From a virus: DNA of 64,000 nucleotides. Each line of letters opens with the position of its first letter. Within the stretch, counting starts at the first letter, position 1. The notes beneath the pieces are model-generated. The model was not told the origin of the DNA and ran no database searches. It was given only the letters and a program-made list of their open reading frames with translations. The DNA lies in IMG/VR virus record IMGVR_UViG_3300030508_000015, positions 87,190-151,189 of that record. One strand, written 5' to 3'. Both the position numbers and the translations under genes were made by a program. Shown one piece after another: positions 9,905 through 17,783 of this stretch.

Positions 9905-10108
9905 ATGCAATTAGAGATAAATTACGAACCAGAAGATGAGGAAGTCACTATTATAGTTGATAATGCTGACGTTCTTAAAGCTACATTAGGGGAAAAGAAT
10001 TTACTAGTGCTTAATAAGAAGTTTAAAGATATAAAAGATGATAACGAGAAACTTTATACTGCACTTAGAAGTATTACCCTGTCTTTAATGGAGCTTACTG
10101 AGGTTTAA
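9905..10108 (+). CDS. Small acidic protein of unknown function
   Basis: This 67-residue protein is acidic at the N-terminus (E-P-E-D-E-E-V) and has a probable helical second half. No motif is recognised. It is the first forward gene after the minus-strand pair and is followed by a hairpin/T-run, so it may be transcribed as a single-gene unit. Coding support is codon use like the neighbours and a clean start behind a candidate promoter. Confidence 0.55.
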   Translation: MQLEINYEPEDEEVTIIVDNADVLKATLGEKNLLVLNKKFKDIKDDNEKLYTALRSITLSLMELTEV

Positions 10109-10130
10109 TTAGATATAACAAATTTAACGG

Positions 10131-10189
10131 TAGGCAAGTAAAAAATTTGCCTAAATCTTCCTTGTCCCTATTCCTAAGGGGCATTTTTT
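10131..10189 (+). terminator. Hairpins with T-run, probable terminator
   Basis: A perfect 7-bp hairpin (TAGGCAA 10131-10137 with TTGCCTA 10147-10153) is followed by a weaker CCCT/AGGG hairpin (10166-10180) directly before six Ts at 10184-10189. It separates the small gene at 9905 from the operon starting at 10227. Confidence 0.5.
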
Positions 10190-10226
10190 ATGATAACTTG
10201 ATTATTCAATCAACAATAATAACTAT

Positions 10227-10553
10227 ATGACAAATGACGAATACTTACAGTTTACAAGAACAACTGCAATCTATCCTAAAGATAGAGAATTAGAATACCT
10301 GGGTTTGGGCTTAGCATCAGAAGCAGGCGAGGTGTGTGGAAAATTAAAGAAAGTGATTAGAGATGATAATGGAGTTTTAAGTGATGTAGTAAAGTTAAGG
10401 TTGACAGATGAATTAAGTGATGCAGCCTGGTATTTAACTAGACTGGCCGATACTTTAGGTCTTACATTAACTGAATTGTTAGAACATAACTATATGAAAC
10501 TATCTTCTAGGAAAGAAAGAGGAACTATAGGTGGCTCTGGGGATTTGCGTTGA
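10227..10553 (+). CDS. MazG-like nucleotide pyrophosphohydrolase
   Basis: The 108-residue protein has the all-alpha NTP-pyrophosphatase signature: G-L-A-S-E-A-G-E-V at residues about 28-36 (E-x-x-E/D metal-binding helix) and D-E-L-S-D-A-A-W-Y at about 59-67. Family members hydrolyse (d)NTPs to monophosphates plus pyrophosphate. Here it is first in a deoxynucleotide operon, overlapping the dCMP deaminase by a few bases. It could clean up non-canonical dNTPs or alter alarmone levels. The fold is well supported; the substrate is not. A second MazG-like gene is at 57802. Confidence 0.8.
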   Translation: MTNDEYLQFTRTTAIYPKDRELEYLGLGLASEAGEVCGKLKKVIRDDNGVLSDVVKLRLTDELSDAAWYLTRLADTLGLTLTELLEHNYMKLSSRKERGTIGGSGDLR

Positions 10554-10555
10554 TT

Positions 10556-11047
10556 ATGAACTGGGATGAATATTTTATGAGGCGTGCATATTTAGCAGCC
10601 GAGATGAGCAAGGACCCGAGAACTAAAATAGGGGCAGTATTGGTTAGAGATGGTAAGTGGGATATTTCATCAGGTTTTAATGGATTCCCTGCTAAAGTTC
10701 AAGATTCACCAGAAAGATATAGTGATAGAAATACTAAGCTAAAAATGATAGTACATGCCGAGGCTAATTCTGTACTCCAATGTGCTAAACTAGGTTATTC
10801 TAGTTTAGGAACTACCTTATATACTCTTGGGATGCCTTGTAATGAGTGTATGAAAACAATAATTCAAGGAGGGATTACAAGTATAGTACTTCATAAACAA
10901 TGGCCAGAGATGACTTATTCTGGAGATTGGGTTGAAGCTTTTAGAATATCTACAATTATGGCTAGAGAAGCAGAAATAAATATTAGTTACTTAGATAAAG
11001 TACTAGGGATTAAGGGGTTTTGTGATGGTAAAGAAATGAATGTATAA
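10556..11047 (+). CDS. Deoxycytidylate (dCMP) deaminase
   Basis: This zinc-dependent cytidine/dCMP deaminase-family protein shows H-A-E-A-N (zinc His and catalytic Glu) at about residues 64-68 and P-C-N-E-C (two zinc Cys) at about 92-96, with the N-terminal D-P-R-T-K-I-G-A segment typical of dCMP deaminases. It would turn dCMP into dUMP, the substrate of the ThyX encoded at 15594. I chose the ATG at 10556, just after the MazG stop, over an in-frame TTG at 10550. Its place between MazG and ribonucleotide reductase fits dTTP supply. Confidence 0.88.
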   Translation: MNWDEYFMRRAYLAAEMSKDPRTKIGAVLVRDGKWDISSGFNGFPAKVQDSPERYSDRNTKLKMIVHAEANSVLQCAKLGYSSLGTTLYTLGMPCNECMKTIIQGGITSIVLHKQWPEMTYSGDWVEAFRISTIMAREAEINISYLDKVLGIKGFCDGKEMNV

Positions 11048-11050
11048 ATT

Positions 11051-13162
11051 ATGGATAATAAAGATAATATTAACTTTTTAGAAGAAATTGCTAACTTTAC
11101 TTTCATGAGTAAATATGCAAGGTATAACTCAATAGCTGAAAGAAGAGAAACTTGGGATGAGTGTGTAGATAGAGTAGAAAGTATGCATCTTCAAAAGTTT
11201 AGGAAATTACCTAAAGAAGATTTGAATGAAATTAAACAAGCATTCAATTTAGTGAAAGAAAAAGGCCTCACACCATCAATGCGTTCTATGCAATTTGGTG
11301 GAAAAGCTATTCTTGCTCATAATAGTAGAATGTTTAATTGTGCTGTAAGACATATAGATAGTATTCGTTCATTTTCTGAATCTTTTTATTTACTATTGTG
11401 TGGTTGTGGTGTCGGGTTTGGTATCTCAGATTATTTTCTTAACAGGTTACCCAAATTAGTAAATGAAAAAGATAAGAACGGTATTGTAATAACTTATGTA
11501 ATCGAAGACACAATAGAAGGATGGGCAGACTCTATTGAAGCATTATTGAACTGTTATTTTAAGAACACTGCTTATACTGGTAGGAAGATTGTGTTTGACT
11601 ATAGTAGGATTAGACCTGAAGGTACTCCATTAAAGACCGGCGGCGGCAAAGCTCCTGGTTATAAAGGATTAAAGCAAGCTCACATAAAAGTTAAGAAACT
11701 ACTAGATAAAATTATTGAAGAAAATAAGCAAATCAGTCTTAAAACTATTAATGCTTATGATATTTTAATGCATTGTGCTGATGCTGTATTAAGTGGAGGT
11801 ATTAGAAGGTCAGCTTGTGCCATTATATTTGATAAAAACGACCAAGATTTGATTAATGCTAAAACATTATTTAAAGTAACTAGGTATAATAAATTTGATT
11901 TTGACAAGGATACTAATAAATATGAAGGAAAAGTTACTGTAGATGGAGAGAAGTATGAAGTTGTTATTGATAAGTTTGAATATGATTTCTTAGTTAAGGA
12001 TAATACAATTAGCTGGATACATATCGAACCTCAAAGAGCTAGAAGTAATAATAGTGTATTATTACTTAGAGCTAGTACTACGTTAGAAGAGTTTACAGAT
12101 ATAATTGAAAAGACTAAACAGTTTGGAGAGCCGGGGTTTGTTTGGGCGGACCACCCCCATCAATTATTTAACCCTTGTTTTGAGATAGGGTTTATTCCGG
12201 TTACTGAAGATGGTAGATGTGGTGTTCAGTTTTGTAACTTAAGTTCAATTAATGGAGCTAAGGTTAAGAATAAACAAGACTTCTTAAATGCTGCTAAAGC
12301 TGCATCGATATTAGGTACTTTACAAGCTTCGTACACAGAAGATATGGTTTATTTATCTAGAGTAACTAAAGAACTTACAGAGAAAGAAGCTTTGTTAGGA
12401 GTGTCGATTACCGGGTTTATGGATTCACCAGATATTCTATTAACTGCTGAAATGTTACAAGAAGGCTCTAAATTAGTTGTTAAGACTAATGAATTATGGG
12501 CTAAGAAGTTAGGTATTAATCCGGCTGCTAGATGTACTTGTGTTAAGCCAGAAGGAACTAACAGTATTGTATTAATGAGTGCTTCTGGTGCACATCCACA
12601 TCATAGTAGAAAGTACTTTAGAAGGATTCAATGTAATAAACACGAACCAATCTATAAGTATTTTAAGAGTATAAACCCTCATATGTGTGAGCCTAGCGTA
12701 TGGAGTGCTAACAAGACAGATGATGTAGTTATGTTTCCTTTAAGTGTAGACGAAAATGCTATAGTTAAAGAAGATCTAACAGCATTAAAGCATCTTGAAT
12801 ATATAAAGTTAATTCAGGAAAATTGGGTATTGCCAGGTAGTACCATACATAATGAGAAGAATATTACTCATAATGTATCTTGTACTATTCAAGTAGCTGA
12901 TGATGAATGGGAAGAAGTTACTAAATATATTTATAATAATAAGAAAAATTTTGCAGCGGTTTCCTTTCTAGCTAAGATTGGAGACAAGTTATATAAACAA
13001 GCTCCTATGGAAAGTGTTTCTACTAAAGAAGATAAAGATAAATGGGATGATATAGTTAGTAATTTTAAGAAAGTAGATTATAAGAAACTTAAAGAAGAGG
13101 AAGATACTACTGCTTTAATGGCAGTTGCAGCATGTAGTGGTGGAAAATGTGATCTTTTATAA
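11051..13162 (+). CDS. nrdJ: Class II (adenosylcobalamin-dependent) ribonucleoside-triphosphate reductase
   Basis: The 703-residue protein matches monomeric class II reductases of the Lactobacillus leichmannii type. Visible landmarks are F-N-C-A-V-R (Cys97), N-P-C-F-E (Cys376, probable thiyl-radical Cys), F-C-N-L-S-S-I-N (Cys395, redox partner), K-P-E-G-T-N-S (about residue 500), and a C-terminal C-S-G-G-K-C (Cys695 and Cys700) that would reload the active site. Such enzymes make dNTPs from NTPs using coenzyme B12 and work with or without oxygen. No small subunit is present, as expected for this class. The phage therefore depends on host B12. The start is four bases after the deaminase stop. 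Confidence 0.92.
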   Translation: MDNKDNINFLEEIANFTFMSKYARYNSIAERRETWDECVDRVESMHLQKFRKLPKEDLNEIKQAFNLVKEKGLTPSMRSMQFGGKAILAHNSRMFNCAVRHIDSIRSFSESFYLLLCGCGVGFGISDYFLNRLPKLVNEKDKNGIVITYVIEDTIEGWADSIEALLNCYFKNTAYTGRKIVFDYSRIRPEGTPLKTGGGKAPGYKGLKQAHIKVKKLLDKIIEENKQISLKTINAYDILMHCADAVLSGGIRRSACAIIFDKNDQDLINAKTLFKVTRYNKFDFDKDTNKYEGKVTVDGEKYEVVIDKFEYDFLVKDNTISWIHIEPQRARSNNSVLLLRASTTLEEFTDIIEKTKQFGEPGFVWADHPHQLFNPCFEIGFIPVTEDGRCGVQFCNLSSINGAKVKNKQDFLNAAKAASILGTLQASYTEDMVYLSRVTKELTEKEALLGVSITGFMDSPDILLTAEMLQEGSKLVVKTNELWAKKLGINPAARCTCVKPEGTNSIVLMSASGAHPHHSRKYFRRIQCNKHEPIYKYFKSINPHMCEPSVWSANKTDDVVMFPLSVDENAIVKEDLTALKHLEYIKLIQENWVLPGSTIHNEKNITHNVSCTIQVADDEWEEVTKYIYNNKKNFAAVSFLAKIGDKLYKQAPMESVSTKEDKDKWDDIVSNFKKVDYKKLKEEEDTTALMAVAACSGGKCDLL

Positions 13163-13216
13163 TTAAAAACCATATATAACACTTAGCATTGACATATTTT
13201 ATGTTCTGTGATATAT

Positions 13217-13930
13217 ATGAGTTATATGACTAAACCTAATTTGATAGGTAAAATATTTGGTAAATTGACAGTTATTTCAAAAGCTGATGAACATAAATTT
13301 CATCAACAATATTGGAATTGTTTATGTAGTTGCGGTGTTACTACAATAACAACTTCAGCAAAGTTACTTAGTGGGCATACAAAATCTTGTGGTTGTTTAC
13401 ACAGAAAAGATTTACTAGGTAAAAAATTTGGTAACTTAGAAGTAATTCGTTTTGATAAAGTAGTTATAGGAAATGCTTATTGGTTATGTAAATGTAATTG
13501 TGGACGTGAAGCTTCTATTAGAGGTAGTAGTTTAATTTCTAAACATACTACAACATGTGGTTGTACACATTTAGCAGGTCATACCAATTGTTTATGGGGT
13601 GGTGTAGGGAATATTTCTGGAACGTATTGGTGTACAATGTGTGGAGGAGCTAAGCGCCGTGGTATCCCTGTTGAAATTACAAAACAATATTTGTGGGATG
13701 TATTAGTTAAACAAAATTTTATATGTGCTCTATCTGGTGTTTTGTTGATACTAAATTCAAAAAATGGTTGTTATGATGGAAATGCTTCTATTGATAGAAT
13801 TGATTCTTCCAAGGCTTATATTGAAGGAAATATACAATGGGTGCACAAATATGTAAATTTAATGAAATTAGATAAATCCTCAGAAGAATTTATAAGATGG
13901 TGTAAACTCGTAGCAGATAACAACAAATAA
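13217..13930 (+). CDS. HNH homing-type endonuclease, free-standing
   Basis: The protein (about 237 residues) has two tandem Cys-rich modules, each G-K-x-F-G-x-L-x-V followed by C-x-C-G and S/T-C-G-C, then a C-terminal HNH nuclease core (C-A-L-S-G, A-S-I-D-R-I-D-S-S-K, Y-x-x-G-N-I-Q-W-V-H). The paired modules resemble DNA-binding repeats found in phage HNH endonucleases. It lies directly behind the ribonucleotide reductase gene, a frequent target of phage homing endonucleases, and interrupts the otherwise tight nucleotide operon. I use the ATG at 13217; an upstream GTG (13208) and a later ATG (13226) are alternatives. Cleavage site and activity are unknown. Confidence 0.8.
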   Translation: MSYMTKPNLIGKIFGKLTVISKADEHKFHQQYWNCLCSCGVTTITTSAKLLSGHTKSCGCLHRKDLLGKKFGNLEVIRFDKVVIGNAYWLCKCNCGREASIRGSSLISKHTTTCGCTHLAGHTNCLWGGVGNISGTYWCTMCGGAKRRGIPVEITKQYLWDVLVKQNFICALSGVLLILNSKNGCYDGNASIDRIDSSKAYIEGNIQWVHKYVNLMKLDKSSEEFIRWCKLVADNNK

Positions 13931-13979
13931 TTATGAATTATGAATACATGTCAATTAGAACTTAAGAAGAAATAAATAT

Positions 13980-14420
13980 ATGACCAAATATGTACTAGGG
14001 TTTTTGTTTTCTACTGATCTATCTAAGGTAGTACTCATTAGAAAACAGCAACCAGAATGGATGAGGGGATTATTGAATGGAGTAGGCGGTAAGGTCGAAT
14101 CAAGAGAATTTCCTACCGATACTATGGTAAGAGAGTTTGAAGAGGAGGCTGGGGTTAAGATAATTGACTGGAAATATTACAGTATTATGCTTGGTACCGA
14201 TACTGATAATACTCCTTTTACAGTTTATTGTTATTATACAGTAACTGACCCAATTAACGTAAAAACTATGGAAGAAGAGGAAGTTGGAATCTTTGAAGTT
14301 AGTGAGGTAATAGCAGGGAAATTACCGATAATGAAGAATTTGCCTTGGTTGATCACAGCAGCTTTGGATTTTATCACTAATCCAAGGCCGCCAAGTTTTA
14401 TAACTGCTAATTATGAATAG
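13980..14420 (+). CDS. Nudix hydrolase
   Basis: This 146-residue protein has a Nudix box at about residues 37-59: G-G-K-V-E, then T-M-V-R-E-F-E-E-E-A-G-V, matching G-x5-E-x7-R-E-U-x-E-E-x-G-U. Nudix enzymes cleave nucleoside diphosphate-linked compounds with Mg2+. The position in the deoxynucleotide operon suggests a dNTP or damaged nucleotide substrate, but this cannot be read from sequence. Its 3' end overlaps the next gene by eight bases. Confidence 0.85.
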   Translation: MTKYVLGFLFSTDLSKVVLIRKQQPEWMRGLLNGVGGKVESREFPTDTMVREFEEEAGVKIIDWKYYSIMLGTDTDNTPFTVYCYYTVTDPINVKTMEEEEVGIFEVSEVIAGKLPIMKNLPWLITAALDFITNPRPPSFITANYE

Positions 14421-14682
14421 CTTAGAACAAAGTAAATTAGACAAAATTAAACTAGAAATACATCAGGGTTTACTACCATTTATAGGAGAATTTAATACTG
14501 AATCATTGAGAGAATCAATAGAAGGATTTTTACGAGTATTACAGGAAGAATTTAATAAATGTAATGCTAATAATGATACTATAATCACTATTGTTCCAGA
14601 TACTAGTGATTCAAATATAATTAATATAAGTATGTCTTTAACCTATCATAGACCAATAAATAATATAACAATTTACAACTAA
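14413..14682 (+). CDS. Small acidic protein, unknown, within nucleotide operon
   Basis: The 89-residue product overlaps the Nudix stop by eight bases and shares one base (TAATG) with the thymidylate kinase start, so it is translationally linked to both. It has a helical N-terminal half and an Asn/Ile/Thr-rich C-terminal half. No family is recognised. Confidence 0.6.
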   Translation: MNSLEQSKLDKIKLEIHQGLLPFIGEFNTESLRESIEGFLRVLQEEFNKCNANNDTIITIVPDTSDSNIINISMSLTYHRPINNITIYN

Positions 14683-15383
14683 TGAATAACATACCGATTA
14701 TTGGTGAGAAGAGAGGTTTCCTTATTATAGCAGAAGGCGCAGATGCTTCGGGTAAGGATATGCATGTAGACCTGCTTAGACAGGCTTTAAACAAGACTGG
14801 ATTTAGTGTGAAGACGTTTAGATCACCGGGTAGTACAGAATTAGGTGAGAAAATTAGAGAGATATTTAAATCTAGCAATACACCAATCTGTCCTGAAGCA
14901 GAATTGTTACTTATGACTGCTTCTTTCGCACAACTAGTTAAAGATGCTATAAAACCTGCACTACAAGAAGGTAATATAGTTATCTGTAATAGGTTTTATT
15001 GGTCCACGATTATTTATCAAGGATTCGGAAAGTTTGTAGATAAAGATATTATATCCGCTAATCTACATTTTGTGCTTAATGGTTTGGTTCCAGATTTAAC
15101 CTTAGTCTTGCATACTACTGATGAAGAGACGGCTAGAAGAATATCAGAAAGAAAGACTACTGATAGATTTGAGTCTGAAAGTAAAGAATATCATGCCAGA
15201 ATAAAGCAAGGTTTTGAATGGTTAATGAGTTTACAAGAAGCTAGTAAGGGAGCTATCATACCAATTGATAGCTCTGGTAGTATAGAAGACACACATAATG
15301 AGATATTTAGATGTGTAGCATTTAAAATAGGACAGTTAAAAGAAGGTACAATAGAAGTGGATTTAGCTAAAAAGATTATTTAA
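14682..15383 (+). CDS. tmk: Thymidylate kinase (dTMP kinase)
   Basis: The 233-residue protein starts with a P-loop, E-G-A-D-A-S-G-K-D (about residues 18-26), followed by F-R-S-P-G-S-T-x-L-G, the dTMP-binding Arg-Pro-Gly region, and C-N-R-F-Y-W-S-T (about 104-111) in place of the D-R-Y motif. A lid-like R-R-I-S-E-R lies near residue 150. It would phosphorylate dTMP to dTDP after ThyX. The P-loop ends in Asp-Met rather than Ser/Thr-Thr, so phosphate binding may be slightly altered. The gene is one step from ThyX in the operon. Confidence 0.85.
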   Translation: MNNIPIIGEKRGFLIIAEGADASGKDMHVDLLRQALNKTGFSVKTFRSPGSTELGEKIREIFKSSNTPICPEAELLLMTASFAQLVKDAIKPALQEGNIVICNRFYWSTIIYQGFGKFVDKDIISANLHFVLNGLVPDLTLVLHTTDEETARRISERKTTDRFESESKEYHARIKQGFEWLMSLQEASKGAIIPIDSSGSIEDTHNEIFRCVAFKIGQLKEGTIEVDLAKKII

Positions 15384-15387
15384 ATTT

Positions 15388-15597
15388 ATGGGAAAACAAC
15401 ACTTAGACAATATAAAGATAGTAAAATCAAAAGAAGCAGAACTAAAAAGAGACAAGTTTATTAAAGAAACTGAAGGTAATCATGCTAGAGTGGAAGATGG
15501 AAGAAAAACTGAAGTTACCAAAGCTAGATTATCTGATAAAGAAGTTAGTGAGCAGAATAAAGTTACTGAGAACTGGGTTAACCAATACATTAAATGA
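15388..15597 (+). CDS. Small highly charged protein, unknown
   Basis: This 69-residue protein consists almost wholly of Lys, Glu, Asp, Asn, Val and Thr and is likely helical. It lies five bases after tmk and overlaps the thyX start by four bases (ATGA), which supports it being expressed. No function can be assigned. Confidence 0.6.
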   Translation: MGKQHLDNIKIVKSKEAELKRDKFIKETEGNHARVEDGRKTEVTKARLSDKEVSEQNKVTENWVNQYIK

Positions 15598-16367
15598 ATA
15601 AAGGAGAGACAATTAACGTTTTAGATCACGGATTTGTAAGATTAATTGATTGGATGGGTAATGATGAACGTATTTGTGAAGCTGCTAGAATAAGCTATAA
15701 AGCACCTAGTAAAGGAATAGAAGGTGACCGTAAACTGATTCAATATCTTTATAAAAATAGGCATACTAGTCCGTTTGAGATGGTAAAGATTACATTAAAT
15801 ATCAAGTTACCTCTATTTGTTATGCGTCAATATGTTCGTCATAGGATGCAGAATTTAAATGAAGTTAGTGCTAGATATACAGAATTACCTAATGAGTTTT
15901 ATATTCCTTCTAGTTGGAGAGTGCAAGATACTAAAAATAAACAAGGAAGTTTAGTTACTGGAGGTATGGATAACCAAGGTAATCTTATTGATGATAAATG
16001 GAATCCAATTGTAGAACACTATAATCATATTCCAACTATAGAAGAAAATTATAGTAGAATAGATGTAACAGCTACAGAAGCATTAATAAAACATTGTCAC
16101 TATTCTTATGAGTTATATCAATCAATGTTGGCGCAAGGTATAGCTAGAGAGATGGCTAGGATGGTATTGCCTGTTAATATTTATACAGAAATATATGCTT
16201 GCTGGGATTTAAAGAATCTACTTCACTTTATTACGTTAAGAGAAGATAGTCACGCTCAAGCAGAAATTCAGGAGTATGGTAAAGCTATTAAATTAATATG
16301 TCAGGATAAGTTTCCTTTAGTAATGGAAGCTTATGAAAAATATAAGTGGGTAGTTTTTGAGTCATAG
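15594..16367 (+). CDS. thyX: Flavin-dependent thymidylate synthase ThyX
   Basis: This 257-residue ThyX has the signature R-H-R-M-Q-N-L-N-E-V-S-A-R at residues 82-94, matching RHR-x(7)-S-x-R, with the usual Ser at the sixth motif position replaced by Asn. Upstream R-H-T-S-P-F-E (56-62) and downstream A-R-M-V-L-P (about 188-193) are also typical. ThyX makes dTMP from dUMP using FAD, NADPH and methylenetetrahydrofolate. It closes the operon that also supplies dCMP deaminase and dTMP kinase. A strong hairpin follows at 16382. Confidence 0.92.
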   Translation: MNKGETINVLDHGFVRLIDWMGNDERICEAARISYKAPSKGIEGDRKLIQYLYKNRHTSPFEMVKITLNIKLPLFVMRQYVRHRMQNLNEVSARYTELPNEFYIPSSWRVQDTKNKQGSLVTGGMDNQGNLIDDKWNPIVEHYNHIPTIEENYSRIDVTATEALIKHCHYSYELYQSMLAQGIAREMARMVLPVNIYTEIYACWDLKNLLHFITLREDSHAQAEIQEYGKAIKLICQDKFPLVMEAYEKYKWVVFES

Positions 16368-16381
16368 CTAAAGAAAAGGGT

Positions 16382-16412
16382 GCTGAGGTTAGGTATTTAA
16401 CCCAACCTCAGC
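16382..16412 (+). terminator. Strong hairpin after thyX
   Basis: A 9-bp perfect inverted repeat, GCTGAGGTT (16382-16390) and AACCTCAGC (16404-16412), with a 13-nt loop, lies 14 bases after the thyX stop. There is only a short T-rich tail (ATCTTGTT), so termination may need help, but the position marks the operon end. Confidence 0.6.
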
Positions 16413-16798
16413 ATCTTGTTATTCGTATAACCCGATCGGGTAGGGAGTAGCAGGTCAGAGAAGGTGATAACGGTAAATACGAAAGCCAACGCCAGTACCA
16501 TCATAATAAGTTCGTGTATCATAAGTTTAATTTTTAATGTTGCGGTTGTGGTTAAGAACTACTAATCATTTTATTATACCTTAAAATATGATAAATATGA
16601 TGTAGGGTCCCCCTCCCTCCCCTCTACCTAACTTAAACTTAAATAGGGTATAATAATTTGAATAACATAAACATTATTCGGAAATTTTTACTTATCTATC
16701 ATACCCCCTCCCCTCCACCAGAATTTTGATTAATTATGGTATGATAACTTGATTAGGAGTTTTATAGCTTTTAGTCAAATTTGAATTTCCCACTATAA
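16413..16798. other. Gene-free region: palindrome and C-rich tracts
   Basis: I see no credible gene here. The stretch holds a perfect 12-bp palindrome, ACCCGATCGGGT (16432-16443), unusual in this AT-rich DNA. It also holds two pyrimidine tracts, 16608-16628 (runs of 5, 3 and 4 C) and 16703-16719 (runs of 5 and 4 C), whose complements are G-rich. The 11-mer GGTCAGAGAAG occurs at 16453-16463 and again at 17057-17067. Possible roles are origin, G-quadruplex or regulatory region; none is proven. Confidence 0.5.
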
Positions 16799-16799
16799 T
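16771..16799 (+). promoter_or_regulatory. Candidate promoter for the intergenic RNA
   Basis: A perfect TATAAT (16794-16799) sits 17 bp after a poor -35, TTAGTC (16771-16776). It lies directly before the structured region beginning at 16800. The weak -35 keeps confidence low. Confidence 0.35.
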
Positions 16800-17103
16800 C
16801 CTGGCTACAGTCGGTGCAAATCCGAGGCTTGGACAAAGTGGATATGGCCAAAAGCCCGTTGTTCGTCCGCAAAGTAGCTTAGGAGGTGACATCTCTTGAG
16901 CCAGGGTGACGAATAATGTATCTCTATAGGGAGGGGATTGCGGAAATCTGGCAGAGCGTCAATCTCTGTTACCCAGAATGTATTGTAGGGTTGATCACCT
17001 TATTTACTGATTTCACCACCTCCCTGTTTAATTTCAGTTGCCTTGTTGTGTTGATTGGTCAGAGAAGAGGTGGCTTGAATCTTAATTGATTTGGGCCACC
17101 TCT
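16800..17103 (+). ncRNA. Putative structured noncoding RNA
   Basis: This 300-nt GC-richer stretch has no credible ORF but many nested complementary segments. CCTGGCT (16800-16806) pairs with AGCCAGG (16899-16905) and encloses a TCGG-TGCAAAT-CCGA hairpin with a T-loop-like heptaloop. It also encloses a helix GGCTTGG / CCAA-AAGCC and a GAGGT-GAC-ATCTC hairpin. Downstream, TCTGG-CAGAG pairs with CTCTG and CCAGA around a 7-nt loop (about 16947-16976). AGAGGTGGC (17066-17074) with GCCACCTCT (17095-17103) could be the terminator. GGTGCAAATCC resembles the cobalamin riboswitch L4 element, but the rest of that riboswitch is not found. The function is unknown. Confidence 0.5.
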
Positions 17104-17141
17104 ACTTAAATTCTAAACATACTTAAACTCAATTTTTAGCT

Positions 17142-17705
17142 ATGAACATTAACTGTGAAATAAAAGACGATATAATCTTAATAGGTACCAAGGTATACAT
17201 TCCCAGACCTGTTTTTGGAACTGTAGATGAAGATGAAGTTATTGGTTACTATGGTGTATTAACTAAAGAAGGGGAGCAATATGTATTAACCCCTACTGAC
17301 TATGTTTTAAACACTATAAACTTGGACAAGGAAGGTCTAAATTCTGGATGGAAAGCTAGTCAGTTTTTTCTTAGCTATGATGAGGCTAAAGCTCAGGCAG
17401 TGGAATATTTAGTTGATGCTAGTCAAACTGAATGGTTTAAAGCTATAGGATTAAACCAAGATTCTGATAGGTTATACTATGATGAAAATTGTGAGTTAGC
17501 TCCTTGTTGTAACACTATAAGTAATATCAGGAATATTCTTTTTGATGTTTGTAAAGAAGGATGTATTACTGGAGTTGCTAGACTAGAGTTAATTGAATTA
17601 CTGGAATCTCATGAATGCTGTGAACCTAAACCTATATTAGACAGTCTTTTGAGACAACTGAAGATAAAATGGAATGACAAAGCTCCATTTGTAGAATTGC
17701 TATAA
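17142..17705 (+). CDS. Conserved-looking protein of unknown function
   Basis: The 187-residue acidic protein has eight Cys residues, mostly in its second half, including C-E-L-A-P-C-C and H-E-C-C-E, which might bind metal. It follows the long intergenic RNA and ends before a strong symmetrical hairpin, so it is probably expressed alone or with the RNA as a leader. I do not recognise the family. Confidence 0.6.
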   Translation: MNINCEIKDDIILIGTKVYIPRPVFGTVDEDEVIGYYGVLTKEGEQYVLTPTDYVLNTINLDKEGLNSGWKASQFFLSYDEAKAQAVEYLVDASQTEWFKAIGLNQDSDRLYYDENCELAPCCNTISNIRNILFDVCKEGCITGVARLELIELLESHECCEPKPILDSLLRQLKIKWNDKAPFVELL

Positions 17706-17712
17706 ATTAAAA

Positions 17713-17741
17713 TCCCTGCCAAAGTTATTATTTGGCAGGGA
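17713..17741. terminator. Bidirectional hairpin terminator between converging genes
   Basis: An 11-bp perfect inverted repeat (TCCCTGCCAAA with TTTGGCAGGGA, loop GTTATTA) lies between a forward gene ending at 17705 and a reverse gene ending at 17784. Read on the minus strand it is followed by ATTTTAATTT, a better terminator tail than on the plus strand. Confidence 0.75.
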
Positions 17742-17783
17742 CTATACATATAATTAAAAAGGTGGTCCTTGCCGAATAATAAT

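Noticed and set aside
16800-16905. Cobalamin riboswitch near a B12-dependent reductase
   Set aside because: Only the GGTGCAAATCC element matches. The conserved segments after it (GC-x-G-x-CCC-x-ACTG and the GCC-x-GGAGACC end) are not found, and the RNA lies far after the reductase rather than before it.
16413-17141. A second group I intron or RNase P RNA in the long intergenic region
   Set aside because: No P3/P7/P8 arrangement and no flanking exons of one gene are present, and the universal RNase P regions are absent.
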